Shown here: piece after piece, positions 17,595 through 26,474 of the stretch
Position numbering within the stretch: position 1 is the stretch's first letter
How the letters are laid out: the number at the start of each line of letters is the position of its first letter
Source of the DNA: Bacteroidota bacterium
GTDB lineage: Bacteria > Bacteroidota > Bacteroidia > AKYH767-A > OLB10
Length of the DNA: 64,000 nucleotides
Reading direction: 5' to 3'
Assembly (NCBI GenBank): GCA_016709725.1
Contig: JADJMG010000011.1
Location: forward strand, 1 to 64,000
Notes under the pieces: generated by a model
What the model was told of the DNA's origin: nothing
The model's input: only the letters and a program-made list of their open reading frames with translations
The model's database searches: none
Program-made: the position numbers and the translations under genes

Positions 17595-17920
17595 TTATTT
17601 TTTAACTTTAATATATCGTACTAATTTTCCGTCTTCTAAACGGCGTCCTACTCTACCTGGCTTTCCAGTAGCTGGATCTACTACCATTAACTTAGAGATA
17701 CGTACTGGTGCCTCTTGCTTCACGATACCACCTTGGGTATTTTGAGCATTCGGACGCGTATGCTTCGTAATGATATTTACTTTCTCAACGATCGCCGTAC
17801 TTTTTCTGGAATCACTTCCAAAACTTTTCCTTGTTGACCTTTTGAGTCACCGCTTAGCACCTTTACAAGATCACCTTTGCGGACATGGAGTTTCTGTTGT
17901 TTATTTTTTTTACGTTCCAT
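17595..17920 (-). CDS. rplX: 50S ribosomal protein L24 (frameshift)
   Basis: The written frame starts MERKKNKQQKLHVRKGDLVK with the KOW motif KGDLVKVLSGDSKGQQGKV, but stops about 50 codons in. Adding one A to the AAAAA run near 17810 restores VIPEKSTAIVEKVNIITKHT and the standard end ATGKPGRVGRRLEDGKLVRY, 108 residues in all. L24 initiates 50S assembly. Its loss is severely harmful, so the shift is almost certainly a consensus error. Confidence 0.93.
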
Positions 17921-17923
17921 TTC

Positions 17924-18292
17924 TTAGAGCACCTCCGGGGCTAATGATACGATTTTCATAAATTGTTTCTCACGTAGTTCCCGTGCAACAGGTCCGAAAA
18001 TACGTGTACCACGCAATTCATCCTGGTTGTTCAATAACACCACGGCGTTATCGTCGAAGCGAATATAGGATCCATCTTCACGACGAACTTCCTTGCTCAC
18101 TCTCACTACTACGGCTTTAGAAACTGTTCCTTTTTTTACGTTTCCGCTAGGAAGCGCATTTTTAACAGTTACAACGATCTTGTCTCCTAAGGATGCATAT
18201 CGTTTAGCAGTTCCGCCGAGTACGCGGATGCAAAGTACCTCTTTGGCACCACTATTATCGGCTACTACTAGCCTTGACTCTTGCTGTATCAT
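17924..18292 (-). CDS. rplN: 50S ribosomal protein L14
   Basis: 122 residues, MIQQESRLVVADNSGAKEVL, with RREDGSYIRFDDNAVVLLNN and the end RELREKQFMKIVSLAPEVL. L14 forms a bridge to 16S rRNA h14 and sits beside L19. Exactly the family length; 3 bases before rplX. Confidence 0.98.
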   Translation of the reverse strand: MIQQESRLVVADNSGAKEVLCIRVLGGTAKRYASLGDKIVVTVKNALPSGNVKKGTVSKAVVVRVSKEVRREDGSYIRFDDNAVVLLNNQDELRGTRIFGPVARELREKQFMKIVSLAPEVL

Positions 18293-18337
18293 TTTCTCTT
18301 TTCTTGATTGTCTCTTCCTCGAAAGGAAGGATACAGA

Positions 18338-18595
18338 TTATTTCGCTTTTTCTATTACTTCCACCATGCGCCAGCGTTTTAGCTTGCTCAATGGACGGGT
18401 TTCCATTATTTTCACTGTATCGCCCATACCACACTCATTCTTTTCATCGTGGGCCATATATGTTTTGGTTTTCTTAATGAACTTACCATACTTTGGATGC
18501 TTCTCACGAGCTTCAACCGAAACAACGATTGATTTATTCATTTTAGAACCGGTAACCAAACCGATACGTTCTTTTCTAAGAGATCTTTGTTCCAT
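18338..18595 (-). CDS. rpsQ: 30S ribosomal protein S17
   Basis: 85 residues. OB fold with RKERIGLVTGSKMNKSIVVS, HPKYGKFIKKTKTYMAHDE and the CGMGDTVKIMETRPLSKLKR loop. S17 is a primary 16S binder. Frame intact; 45 bases before rplN. Confidence 0.98.
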   Translation of the reverse strand: MEQRSLRKERIGLVTGSKMNKSIVVSVEAREKHPKYGKFIKKTKTYMAHDEKNECGMGDTVKIMETRPLSKLKRWRMVEVIEKAK

Positions 18596-18597
18596 GA

Positions 18598-18807
18598 TTA
18601 TTTTTCTGCGGATGGAGTTTGAGACAAACGTTTACGTAGTTCTGTCATAAGACGTGCAATGGCACGACGAGAAGCACGAATCTTCATCGGGTTTTCAATA
18701 GGCGAAACGGCATGCGCCATTTTCATTTTGGTATAGCTAGTGCGCTCTTCACCTATCTTGGCACGGACTTCATCCGTAGTAAGGTCTTTAACGATAGACT
18801 GTTTCAT
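18598..18807 (-). CDS. rpmC: 50S ribosomal protein L29
   Basis: 69 residues from MKQSIVKDLTTDEVRAKIGE to LSQTPSAEK. This start (18807) fits the family; an upstream in-frame start at 18849 would overlap rplP and add 14 foreign residues. L29 lies at the tunnel exit near the docking site for trigger factor and SRP. It is followed by rpsQ after 2 bases. Confidence 0.95.
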   Translation of the reverse strand: MKQSIVKDLTTDEVRAKIGEERTSYTKMKMAHAVSPIENPMKIRASRRAIARLMTELRKRLSQTPSAEK

Positions 18808-18820
18808 GGCATTCTTCTGT

Positions 18821-19240
18821 TTATTCTGTATAATCTGGGCGTACAACAAATCTTGTTGTTACCGGTAATTTTTGTGATGCAAGGCGCATTGCCTCTTTTG
18901 CAACGTTAATGGGAACACCTTCTGCTTCGAAGATCACTGTTCCAGGCTTTACGGTTGCTACCCAATATTCAGGAGCTCCTTTACCTTTACCCATACGTAC
19001 CTCTAAAGGCTTACGAGTAATTGGTTTGTCAGGGAATATTCGGATCCAGATTTGTCCTTCACGTTTCATGAAACGGGTTACCGCGATACGGGCTGCTTCA
19101 ATCTGACGGGATGTGATCCAGCAGGTTTCTAGTGATTTGATTCCAAAAGTTCCGAAGGCCAATGACGTTCCTCTTGTGGCAGTACCACTCGGAACCATTT
19201 TATGTTGCTTTCTGAACTTGGTTTTTTTAGGCTGTAACAT
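18821..19240 (-). CDS. rplP: 50S ribosomal protein L16
   Basis: 139 residues. MLQPKKTKFRKQHKMVPSGT, then ARIAVTRFMKREGQIWIRIF and RMGKGKGAPEYWVATVKPGT, all L16 landmarks. L16 positions the A-site tRNA and is needed for a functional 50S. Frame intact. Confidence 0.98.
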   Translation of the reverse strand: MLQPKKTKFRKQHKMVPSGTATRGTSLAFGTFGIKSLETCWITSRQIEAARIAVTRFMKREGQIWIRIFPDKPITRKPLEVRMGKGKGAPEYWVATVKPGTVIFEAEGVPINVAKEAMRLASQKLPVTTRFVVRPDYTE

Positions 19241-19282
19241 GATTCAGCTACTTTATCTAATTATTTCGTCCTATTAATTTAA

Positions 19283-20089
19283 TTAATCTCTTGTCGGTTT
19301 GTTACGATCGCCACCACCTCTGTTTCCACTGCCTCTGTTGCCACCGCCTCTGTTTCCACCACGGTCACCGCGATCTCCACGATCATTTCTATCTCCGCGC
19401 TTCTCACCGCCACCGCCACCTTTCGATGTGCTAGCGATACCTACGTTTGGTGATAAATCTCTTTTTCCAAATACTTCACCTTTGCAGATCCAAACTTTAA
19501 TCCCGATAAGACCATAAGTTGTTAATGCTTCTGATAAAGCGTAATCGATATCGGCACGGAAAGTATGCAAAGGAGTACGTCCTTCTTTGTATTGTTCAGA
19601 ACGTGCAATCTCAGCACCACCTAAACGACCAGAGCAATTGATCTTAATTCCTTCAGCACCCATTCTCATCGTTGAAGCTACTGATTGCTTCATCGCACGA
19701 CGGAAAGAAATACGCGCTTCTAATTGACGAGCGATTCCATCGGCTACTAATTGAGCATCTAATTCTGGACGCTTAATTTCGAAGATATTGATTTGAACTT
19801 CCTTTTTTGTCAGTTTCTTTACTTCTTCTTTTAACTTATCTACTTCAGCACCGCCTTTACCAATCACAATACCCGGACGAGCAGTATGAACAGTAACTGT
19901 GATTAGTTTCAACGTACGCTCAATGACGATACGTGATACACCACCTTTTGCAAGACGGGCAAGTAAGTATTTACGGATTTTCTCATCTTCAACTAGTTTT
20001 TCAGAATAGTTCTTTCCTCCATACCAGTTAGAATCCCATCCGCGGATGATTCCTAAACGATTACCTATCGGGTTAGCTTTTTGTCCCAT
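19283..20089 (-). CDS. rpsC: 30S ribosomal protein S3 with Gly/Arg/Asp-rich tail
   Basis: 268 residues. KH domain with IVIGKGGAEVDKLKEEVKKL (the GxxG loop), then the C-domain with GRLGGAEIARSEQYKEGRTP and YGLIGIKVWICKGEVFGKRD. After residue ~222 comes a low-complexity tail made of GGGGGEKRGDRNDRGDRGDR and GGNRGGGNRGSG units, longer than in E. coli. Such tails vary within this phylum and probably bind RNA loosely. S3 lines the mRNA entry channel. Confidence 0.97.
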   Translation of the reverse strand: MGQKANPIGNRLGIIRGWDSNWYGGKNYSEKLVEDEKIRKYLLARLAKGGVSRIVIERTLKLITVTVHTARPGIVIGKGGAEVDKLKEEVKKLTKKEVQINIFEIKRPELDAQLVADGIARQLEARISFRRAMKQSVASTMRMGAEGIKINCSGRLGGAEIARSEQYKEGRTPLHTFRADIDYALSEALTTYGLIGIKVWICKGEVFGKRDLSPNVGIASTSKGGGGGEKRGDRNDRGDRGDRGGNRGGGNRGSGNRGGGDRNKPTRD

Positions 20090-20098
20090 TAAATCTAC

Positions 20099-20527
20099 TT
20101 AGTTAGCGGTATTATTATCTGCAGCAACAACAGCGTTTTTGTTGTCAACTACTAAAGTTATATGATTTGAACGCTTACGAATTCTGTGACCACGACCTTG
20201 AGGTGCTGGACGAAGACGCTTCAACTGACGACCTGCGTCAACATTCACTTGCTTCACCACCAACTCTTGATCTTCGATACGACTTCCTTCGTTCTTCGCT
20301 TGCCAGTTAGCAAGAGCAGATAAAAGAAGTTTCTCTAAACGACCTGCTGCTTCTTTCGTGCTTAGACGAAGCATGGCTAACGCTAAATCAACGCGCTTTC
20401 CACGAATCATATCAGCTACCAAACGCATTTTACGCGGTGAAGTAGGACAGTCATTTAATTTTGCAATTGCTACTTTCTTTATTGCAGCCTTGCGCTCTTC
20501 AGCGACATTACGTTTTCTGGCTCCCAT
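20099..20527 (-). CDS. rplV: 50S ribosomal protein L22
   Basis: 142 residues. CPTSPRKMRLVADMIRGKRV, the LLLSALANWQAKNEG segment, and the tunnel loop and end VDAGRQLKRLRPAPQGRGHR with IRKRSNHITLVV. The beta-hairpin loop lines the exit tunnel near the macrolide site and looks unaltered. It starts one codon boundary after rpsS (2-base gap). Confidence 0.97.
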   Translation of the reverse strand: MGARKRNVAEERKAAIKKVAIAKLNDCPTSPRKMRLVADMIRGKRVDLALAMLRLSTKEAAGRLEKLLLSALANWQAKNEGSRIEDQELVVKQVNVDAGRQLKRLRPAPQGRGHRIRKRSNHITLVVDNKNAVVAADNNTAN

Positions 20528-20529
20528 AA

Positions 20530-20809
20530 TTATTTAGATCCTTTGTCTTTAGAACCGGAGTGCCCCCTGAAAGAACGGGTAGGAGCGAATTCGCCCAGTT
20601 TATGTCCAACCATGTTTTCTGTCACGTATACAGGAATGAATTTATTTCCATTATGTACAGCGAATGTGTTACCAACGAAATCAGGAGAAATCATTGACCT
20701 GCGCGACCATGTCTTGATGGTAGCTTTTTTCTTGCCTTCATTCATACCCGCAAACTTTAAGCTCGAGTTTGTAATCAATGAAAGGACCTTTTTTAAGCGA
20801 ACGACTCAT
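20530..20809 (-). CDS. rpsS: 30S ribosomal protein S19 (frameshift)
   Basis: From the ATG at 20807-20809 the frame reads MSRSLKKGPFIDYKLELKV, then fails. Removing one T of the TTT run near 20754 joins it to AGMNEGKKKATIKTWSRRSM and the end EFAPTRSFRGHSGSKDKGSK, about 92 residues, normal for S19. S19 lies in the 30S head with S13. A start at 20778 would cut the conserved SLKKGPF motif and is wrong. Confidence 0.94.
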
Positions 20810-20839
20810 GTTATTTTATAGTCAGATTACCTTATACAA

Positions 20840-21664
20840 TTATTTCTTACGACGCTCTAGGATGTACTTGTTCGAAGGGTTACTCTTCTTACGCGTTTTG
20901 TATCCTTTTGCAATGAGACCCTTGCGGCTACGTGGATGTCCACCTGAAGCACGGCCTTCTCCTCCACCCATTGGATGATCCACTGGATTCATGGCAACAC
21001 CACGAACACGTGGACGACGTCCTAACCAACGGTTTTTACCCGCTTTACCTTTGCTCTCTTTATCGTGATCTGAATTCGATACAGAACCTACAGTTGCCAT
21101 ACAAACAACAAGCACTTTACGTGTCTCGCCTGAAGGCATCTTCAATACTGCATATTTATCTTCACGAGCCGCTAACTGAGCATATGCACCAGCGCTACGA
21201 GCGATTTTTCCACCTTGACCTGGACGCATTTCAATGTTATGCACCACAGTTCCCAATGGAATATCTTTTAAAGGCATTGCATTACCCACCTCTGGAGCTA
21301 CCGTAGAACCATTCGCAATGATTTGTCCTACTTGAATTCCGTTTGGAGCAATAATATATCTTTTCTCACCATCAGTATATTTTACTAAGGCGATAAATGA
21401 AGTTCTGTTTGGATCGTACTCGATCGTTTCAACCACACCCGTAACATCAAATTTGTCACGTTTAAAATCGATGATACGATACATTTTACGGTGACCACCA
21501 CCTAAATAACGCATGGTCATTTTACCCGTATTATTTCTACCACCACTACGCTTCAACGAAACAAGTAATGATTTTTCTGGCTCGCTTGCAGTTATTTCCG
21601 AATAGTCAGTACGTGTTTGATGACGTTGACCCGGAGTCATTGGACGTATTTTTCTAGTTGCCAT
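20840..21664 (-). CDS. rplB: 50S ribosomal protein L2
   Basis: 274 residues. MATRKIRPMTPGQRHQTRTD, KSLLVSLKRSGGRNNTGKMT, and near the end RPRVRGVAMNPVDHPMGGGE, which contains the conserved His next to the peptidyl transferase centre. L2 is needed for subunit joining. Frame intact. Confidence 0.98.
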   Translation of the reverse strand: MATRKIRPMTPGQRHQTRTDYSEITASEPEKSLLVSLKRSGGRNNTGKMTMRYLGGGHRKMYRIIDFKRDKFDVTGVVETIEYDPNRTSFIALVKYTDGEKRYIIAPNGIQVGQIIANGSTVAPEVGNAMPLKDIPLGTVVHNIEMRPGQGGKIARSAGAYAQLAAREDKYAVLKMPSGETRKVLVVCMATVGSVSNSDHDKESKGKAGKNRWLGRRPRVRGVAMNPVDHPMGGGEGRASGGHPRSRKGLIAKGYKTRKKSNPSNKYILERRKK

Positions 21665-21678
21665 TGCTCTGTTCTTAA

Positions 21679-21970
21679 TTAAATATTACTGAAGAAATCA
21701 ATTGATTCGCCTGCTTTCAAGGTAACGATTGCCTTTTTTGATGTTTGGGCGTTGACCACTCACCACACCGGTTTTCGTGCCACGGCTCATTGCCTTACCA
21801 CGATAAATCATTGTGTTTACCGACTCAACATTTACACCATACATTGACTCCACCGCTTTCTTAATCTCAAGCTTGTTGGCGCGTCTTTCCACTATGAAAC
21901 CATAGCGTGGTTGTTTTTCTGTAATCCGGTTCATCTTCTCAGTGACCACCGGTTTCTTCAGGATATCCAT
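21679..21970 (-). CDS. rplW: 50S ribosomal protein L23 (frameshift)
   Basis: Starts MDILKKPVVTEKMNRITEKQ. The written frame runs off into RYLESRRIN. Removing one G of the GG pair near 21733 gives QRPNIKKAIVTLKAGESIDF and FSNI at the end, the expected L23 C-terminus, about 96 residues. L23 at the tunnel exit docks trigger factor and SecYEG. Confidence 0.93.
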
Positions 21971-22028
21971 TTTACTCTTATAGGTTTATCGTGCCTATGC
22001 ACTTAATTATTTAAGAATTCTCTCCTCA

Positions 22029-22058
22029 AAATTATTTTCAATATTTCGAAAATAATTT
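22029..22058. promoter_or_regulatory. AT-rich hairpin between rplD and rplW
   Basis: Arms AAATTATTTTC (22029-22039) and GAAAATAATTT (22048-22058) are perfect complements with an 8-base loop, inside the 102-base gap between rplD and rplW. Most gaps in this cluster are under 60 bases, so the hairpin may be an RNA processing or regulatory site. The low GC makes it weak. Confidence 0.3.
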
Positions 22059-22072
22059 CACCGAAGTGTTGA

Positions 22073-22702
22073 TTATTTAAGCAATGTGCTTTCGATTACC
22101 GGAAGCGAGCTCTCCATGACAATAATATTATGAGCATGCATAATATCGTATGTGTTTAAATCAGAGGCTGTTACAACTTTACTGCGCTCCAAATTTCGGG
22201 ACGACAAATATACGTTTTTATTCGATTGAGGCAGAACCAATAACGTTTTTTTATCCGAAACCTTCAAATTATTCACCAAATCCACAATCAATTTAGTCTT
22301 TGGTTGATCAAAACTTAGATCTTCCAAAACCATCACATTATTGGATTGAGCTTTATAAGAAAGCGCAGACATACGTGCAAGACGCTTCAATTTTTTGTTC
22401 AAGCTGAAAGTATAATCACGTGGTTGAGGACCAAATACACGACCTCCACCAACAAAAAGTGGGCTTTTCTTAGATCCAGCACGTGCTCCGCCAGTTCCCT
22501 TTTGCTTCTTTAATTTTTTAGTAGTTCCAGCAATCTCATTACGCTCTTTGGACTTACTAGTACCTTGACGACGATTAGCAAGATGTTGCTTTACATCAAG
22601 ATAGATAGCATGATCATTAGGGCTGATCCCGAAGATGCTTTCGTTCAGAACTGCTTTGCGTCCTGTTTCTTTTCCAGTACTATTATATACAGATACTTCC
22701 AT
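22073..22702 (-). CDS. rplD: 50S ribosomal protein L4
   Basis: 209 residues, MEVSVYNSTGKETGRKAVLN. The tunnel loop KKLKKQKGTGGARAGSKKSP with FVGGGRVFGPQPRDY is normal, and the globular part has LSYKAQSNNVMVLEDLSF. L4 lines the exit tunnel; in E. coli it represses the S10 operon, unknown here. It is 2 bases after rplC. Confidence 0.97.
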   Translation of the reverse strand: MEVSVYNSTGKETGRKAVLNESIFGISPNDHAIYLDVKQHLANRRQGTSKSKERNEIAGTTKKLKKQKGTGGARAGSKKSPLFVGGGRVFGPQPRDYTFSLNKKLKRLARMSALSYKAQSNNVMVLEDLSFDQPKTKLIVDLVNNLKVSDKKTLLVLPQSNKNVYLSSRNLERSKVVTASDLNTYDIMHAHNIIVMESSLPVIESTLLK

Positions 22703-22704
22703 GA

Positions 22705-23322
22705 TTATTTCGACAGCGTTACAAATGAACCTTTATGACCTGGAATAGCACCTCTTACAAGAAGAAGGTTCTGCTCAGGCATTACTTTCACTATTTCTAA
22801 ATTTTGAACCATTACACGAACGTTACCCATATGTCCGGCCATGCGCTTTCCCTTCATTACCCTAGAAGGCCATGAAGAAGCACCTAACGAACCTGGAGCA
22901 CGTTGACGATCATGTTGACCGTGAGTTTGTCCACCAACACCACCAAAATTGTGACGCTTAACAACCCCTTGAAAACCTTTTCCTTTTGATGTACCTACGA
23001 CATCACAAAAATCACCTTCAGCAAAAATATCGCACTTCACTAAGTCACCGGTTTGAAATTCTTGAACAAAGTCCTTGAATTCCATTACCCGCTGCTTAGG
23101 AGTAGTGTTTGCTTTCTTAAAATGACCCATTAATGGTTGGGTCGTGTTTTTTTCTTTTTTCTCACCAAATGCGAGTTGAACGGAACTGTATCCGTCATTC
23201 TCGACTGTTTTAACTTGTGTTACTACACAAGGGCCGGCTTCAACTACAGTGCAGGGAATATTATTTCCATCTGCATCGAAGATGCTGGTCATGCCGACTT
23301 TTTTTCCGATTATACTTGCCAT
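22705..23322 (-). CDS. rplC: 50S ribosomal protein L3
   Basis: 205 residues. MASIIGKKVGMTSIFDADGN, and GVGGQTHGQHDRQRAPGSLG with SRVMKGKRMAGHMGNV, the loop that reaches the peptidyl transferase centre. Frame intact. A 131-base gap separates it from rpsJ, the widest inside the cluster. Confidence 0.98.
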   Translation of the reverse strand: MASIIGKKVGMTSIFDADGNNIPCTVVEAGPCVVTQVKTVENDGYSSVQLAFGEKKEKNTTQPLMGHFKKANTTPKQRVMEFKDFVQEFQTGDLVKCDIFAEGDFCDVVGTSKGKGFQGVVKRHNFGGVGGQTHGQHDRQRAPGSLGASSWPSRVMKGKRMAGHMGNVRVMVQNLEIVKVMPEQNLLLVRGAIPGHKGSFVTLSK

Positions 23323-23453
23323 CTTAACTACGGTTTAGTTGTTTTGGTCTTAATGATTATTGATAAGCAATACGGTCTGAATCAGCCGTAAGCTGTTGTT
23401 TTAATTTAATTTCGGATAGGATGTAAAGAACGATTTTTAATCCTGTGAGCTCA

Positions 23454-23759
23454 CTAAACTTTGATTTCAACCTCTACTCCACTTGGAAGTTCGAGCTTCA
23501 TCAAAGCATCTACTGTTTTCGCTGTAGAGCTATAGATATCCAGAAGACGCTTGTATGAACATAATTGAAACTGTTCACGAGCCTTCTTGTTTACGTGAGG
23601 TGAGCGAAGAACGGTGTAAATTTTCTTCTCTGTAGGAAGTGGAATTGGACCACTGACGATTGCACCTGTAGGTTTCACGGTCTTTACGATTTTCTCAGCA
23701 GATTTATCTACGAGATTAAAATCGTAAGACTTTAATTTAATTCTGATTCTTTGGCTCAT
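23454..23759 (-). CDS. rpsJ: 30S ribosomal protein S10 / NusE
   Basis: 101 residues. MSQRIRIKLKSYDFNLVDKS, TGAIVSGPIPLPTEKKIYTV and RSPHVNKKAREQFQLCSYKR. S10 works in the 30S head and, as NusE, in transcription antitermination with NusB and NusG. It follows fusA directly; no tuf gene lies between, as is common in Bacteroidota. Confidence 0.98.
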   Translation of the reverse strand: MSQRIRIKLKSYDFNLVDKSAEKIVKTVKPTGAIVSGPIPLPTEKKIYTVLRSPHVNKKAREQFQLCSYKRLLDIYSSTAKTVDALMKLELPSGVEVEIKV

Positions 23760-23793
23760 TTTATAAGAACGGTATTGAGATCTTTATTTTTAC

Positions 23794-25932
23794 TTAAACC
23801 TTTTCGGCAGAAGATTTACCTTTTGATTTTGCAATTACTTCTTCAGCGATATTGCGAGGAGCTTCTGCGAAATGAGAGAATTCCATGGTTGAAGAAGCAC
23901 GACCAGAAGTGATGGTACGTAATGCAGTCACATATCCAAACATTTCAGATAAAGGAACTTTCGCTTTAACTACTTGAGCACCTCCACGAGAATCCATTCC
24001 TTCCATTTGTCCACGGCGACGGTTAAGGTCACCTACTACATCACCCATGTTTTGCTCAGGCGTGATTACTTCTAACTTCATGATTGGCTCAAGAAGTACA
24101 GGCTTTGCTTTTGGTAATGATTCACGGAAAGCAGTACGAGCACAAATCTCAAACGATAAAGAATCAGAATCGACGTTATGGTAAGAACCATCAATCAATC
24201 TCACTTTCAAACGTTGTACTTGGTATCCAGCTAATACTCCATTTACCATGGCTGAACGGAATCCTTTTTCAACTGCTGGAATAAATTCACGAGGAATATT
24301 ACCACCCGTAATTTCATTCAAGAATTGTAATCCACCATTCTTCTCTGTTACTTCAAAATCATCATCAGATGGTCCTACCACAAACTTAATATCCGCGAAT
24401 TTACCACGACCACCCGTTTGCTTTTTATAAACCTCTCTGTGCTCTACAGTACCATTGATTGCCTCTTTATAATTTACTTGTGGAGCACCTTGGTTTACTT
24501 CCACTTTAAATTCTCTTCTCAAACGATCCACAATAATTTCAAGGTGTAACTCACCCATTCCAGAAATGATTGTTTGACCAGTATCTTCATCAGACTTCAC
24601 ACGGAAAGTTGGATCTTCCTCAGCTAATTTACCAAGAGAAACTCCTAATTTATCCATATCCGTTTGCGTCTTAGGCTCAATCGCTAATCCGATAACTGGC
24701 TCTGGGAAATTCATCGCTTCAAGGATGATCGGAGCGTTTTCAGCACAAAGTGTATCTCCAGTTTTGATATCCTTAAATCCTACAGCAGCACCAATATCAC
24801 CCGCAAAAATGGTAGGGATTTGATTTTGCTTATTTGCATGCATTTGGAAAATACGAGAGATACGCTCTTTTTGACCTGAACGCGTGTTCAAGACATAAGA
24901 ACCTGCATCCAATTTACCAGCATAGCAACGGAAGTATGCCAAACGTCCTACGAAAGGATCCGTAGCAATCTTAAATGCAAGTGCAGTAAATGGCTCTTTT
25001 ACATCAGGACGACGTGAAATTTCCTCTTCCGTATCAGGGTGAGTACCTTTGATACTTTCTTTATCCATGGGTGATGGCATTAACTCCATCACATAATCAA
25101 GCATGGTTTGAACACCTTTGTTCTTGAAAGCCGATCCACAAAGCATTGGTACCACTTTATTAGCAACACAAGCTTGACGTAAAGCGGTTAAAATTTCTGT
25201 TTCAGAAATAGATGCTGGATCTTCGAAATACTTCTCCATGATCTTGTCATCAAATTCAGCACATGCTTCCAATAACTTCACACGATACTCAGTAGCTTCT
25301 TCCAACATATCATCTGGAATAGGAACTTCTTGGAAAGTCATCCCTTGATCAGCATCATTCCAGATAATTCCACGGAAATTCACCAAATCAACAACACCTT
25401 TAAAAGTATCTTCAGCACCGATTGGCAATTGCAATGGTAGTGCGTTACCACCTAATACTTCACGAACCTGGCGAACCACATTCAAGAAATCGGCACCAGC
25501 ACGGTCCATTTTATTTACGAAACCGATACGGGTTACGTTATAGTTATTTGCTAAACGCCAGTTTGTTTCTGATTGTGGCTCTACACCATCAACAGAAGAA
25601 AACAAAAACACCAACCCATCCAATACACGCAAAGAACGATTTACCTCAACGGTAAAATCTACGTGACCTGGAGTGTCGATGATATTCAATTTATAATCAT
25701 TACCTCTGTACTTCCAAAAAGCAGTAGTAGCCGCAGACGTAATTGTTATCCCACGCTCTTGCTCCTGCACCATCCAATCCATCGTTGCTGCACCGTCATG
25801 TACCTCACCAATTTTGTGATTTACCCCTGTGTAGTATAGGATACGCTCGGTAGTAGTCGTCTTCCCTGCATCGATATGAGCAGCGATTCCGATATTACGT
25901 ACAAACTTTAAATCTTTTACGTCCGTTGACAT
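23794..25932 (-). CDS. fusA: elongation factor G
   Basis: 712 residues; drives translocation and, with RRF, ribosome recycling by GTP hydrolysis. G1 AHIDAGKTTTTERILYYTG (~18-36), G3 DTPGHVDFTVEV, G4 NKMDRAGADF, and the domain IV region with VNYKEAINGTVEHREVYKKQ. The domain order and length are those of the canonical EF-G of str operons. The long frame is intact, so shifts are not uniformly dense in this window. Confidence 0.98.
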   Translation of the reverse strand: MSTDVKDLKFVRNIGIAAHIDAGKTTTTERILYYTGVNHKIGEVHDGAATMDWMVQEQERGITITSAATTAFWKYRGNDYKLNIIDTPGHVDFTVEVNRSLRVLDGLVFLFSSVDGVEPQSETNWRLANNYNVTRIGFVNKMDRAGADFLNVVRQVREVLGGNALPLQLPIGAEDTFKGVVDLVNFRGIIWNDADQGMTFQEVPIPDDMLEEATEYRVKLLEACAEFDDKIMEKYFEDPASISETEILTALRQACVANKVVPMLCGSAFKNKGVQTMLDYVMELMPSPMDKESIKGTHPDTEEEISRRPDVKEPFTALAFKIATDPFVGRLAYFRCYAGKLDAGSYVLNTRSGQKERISRIFQMHANKQNQIPTIFAGDIGAAVGFKDIKTGDTLCAENAPIILEAMNFPEPVIGLAIEPKTQTDMDKLGVSLGKLAEEDPTFRVKSDEDTGQTIISGMGELHLEIIVDRLRREFKVEVNQGAPQVNYKEAINGTVEHREVYKKQTGGRGKFADIKFVVGPSDDDFEVTEKNGGLQFLNEITGGNIPREFIPAVEKGFRSAMVNGVLAGYQVQRLKVRLIDGSYHNVDSDSLSFEICARTAFRESLPKAKPVLLEPIMKLEVITPEQNMGDVVGDLNRRRGQMEGMDSRGGAQVVKAKVPLSEMFGYVTALRTITSGRASSTMEFSHFAEAPRNIAEEVIAKSKGKSSAEKV

Positions 25933-25964
25933 TTTATATTTCTGGTATTACGCTTTTATAATTT

Positions 25965-26432
25965 TTAAACTCTAAAATGAGAGAACGCTTTGTTTGCATC
26001 CGCCATACGATGCGTATCATCTTTCTTCTTCACGGCAGCACCTTCACCTTTCGCAGCAGCAATGATTTCTCCTGCTAACTTATCCGACATACTTTTCTCG
26101 TTACGTTTACGAGCATAAAGAATCATCCATTTAATACCCACAGAAATTTTACGATCAGGACGTACTTCAGAAGGAATTTGGAAAGTAGCTCCACCTACAC
26201 GACGACTTTTTACTTCCACAGTTGGCATCACATTATTCAATGCTGTTCTCCATGTTTCAAGACCGCTTTCTTTCGTACGATTTTCAACTTTCTCAAGTGC
26301 ATCGTAAAACAATTTATATCCTGTTCCTTTTTTACCTGAATACATTAACATATTCACAAAACGGGTAACTAGTGGATCATTAAACTTTGGATCCGGTAGA
26401 ATGGGTCTCTTCTTTGGTTTTGACTTCCTCAT
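25965..26432 (-). CDS. rpsG: 30S ribosomal protein S7
   Basis: 155 residues. MRKSKPKKRPILPDPKFNDP, VTRFVNMLMYSGKKGTGYKL, VMPTVEVKSRRVGGATFQIP and the end MADANKAFSHFRV. S7 organises the 30S head and contacts E-site tRNA. Frame intact. Confidence 0.98.
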   Translation of the reverse strand: MRKSKPKKRPILPDPKFNDPLVTRFVNMLMYSGKKGTGYKLFYDALEKVENRTKESGLETWRTALNNVMPTVEVKSRRVGGATFQIPSEVRPDRKISVGIKWMILYARKRNEKSMSDKLAGEIIAAAKGEGAAVKKKDDTHRMADANKAFSHFRV

Positions 26433-26474
26433 TTTATAAGAAGGGTATTATTAGATAATCTTAATTATGTAAAC

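Noticed and set aside
17595..17920. Programmed ribosomal frameshifting in rplX
   Set aside because: No slippery heptamer with a downstream structure is evident, L24 is not known to use it, and three other ribosomal genes show similar single-base faults in unrelated contexts.
19299..19517. 72-residue + strand frame rich in Pro, Leu and Arg
   Set aside because: It is the antisense of the Gly/Arg/Asp-rich tail of S3, which forces open frames on the other strand.
23323..23453. Absence of tuf between fusA and rpsJ as evidence of gene loss
   Set aside because: Many Bacteroidota carry tuf elsewhere, so the arrangement is ordinary for the phylum.
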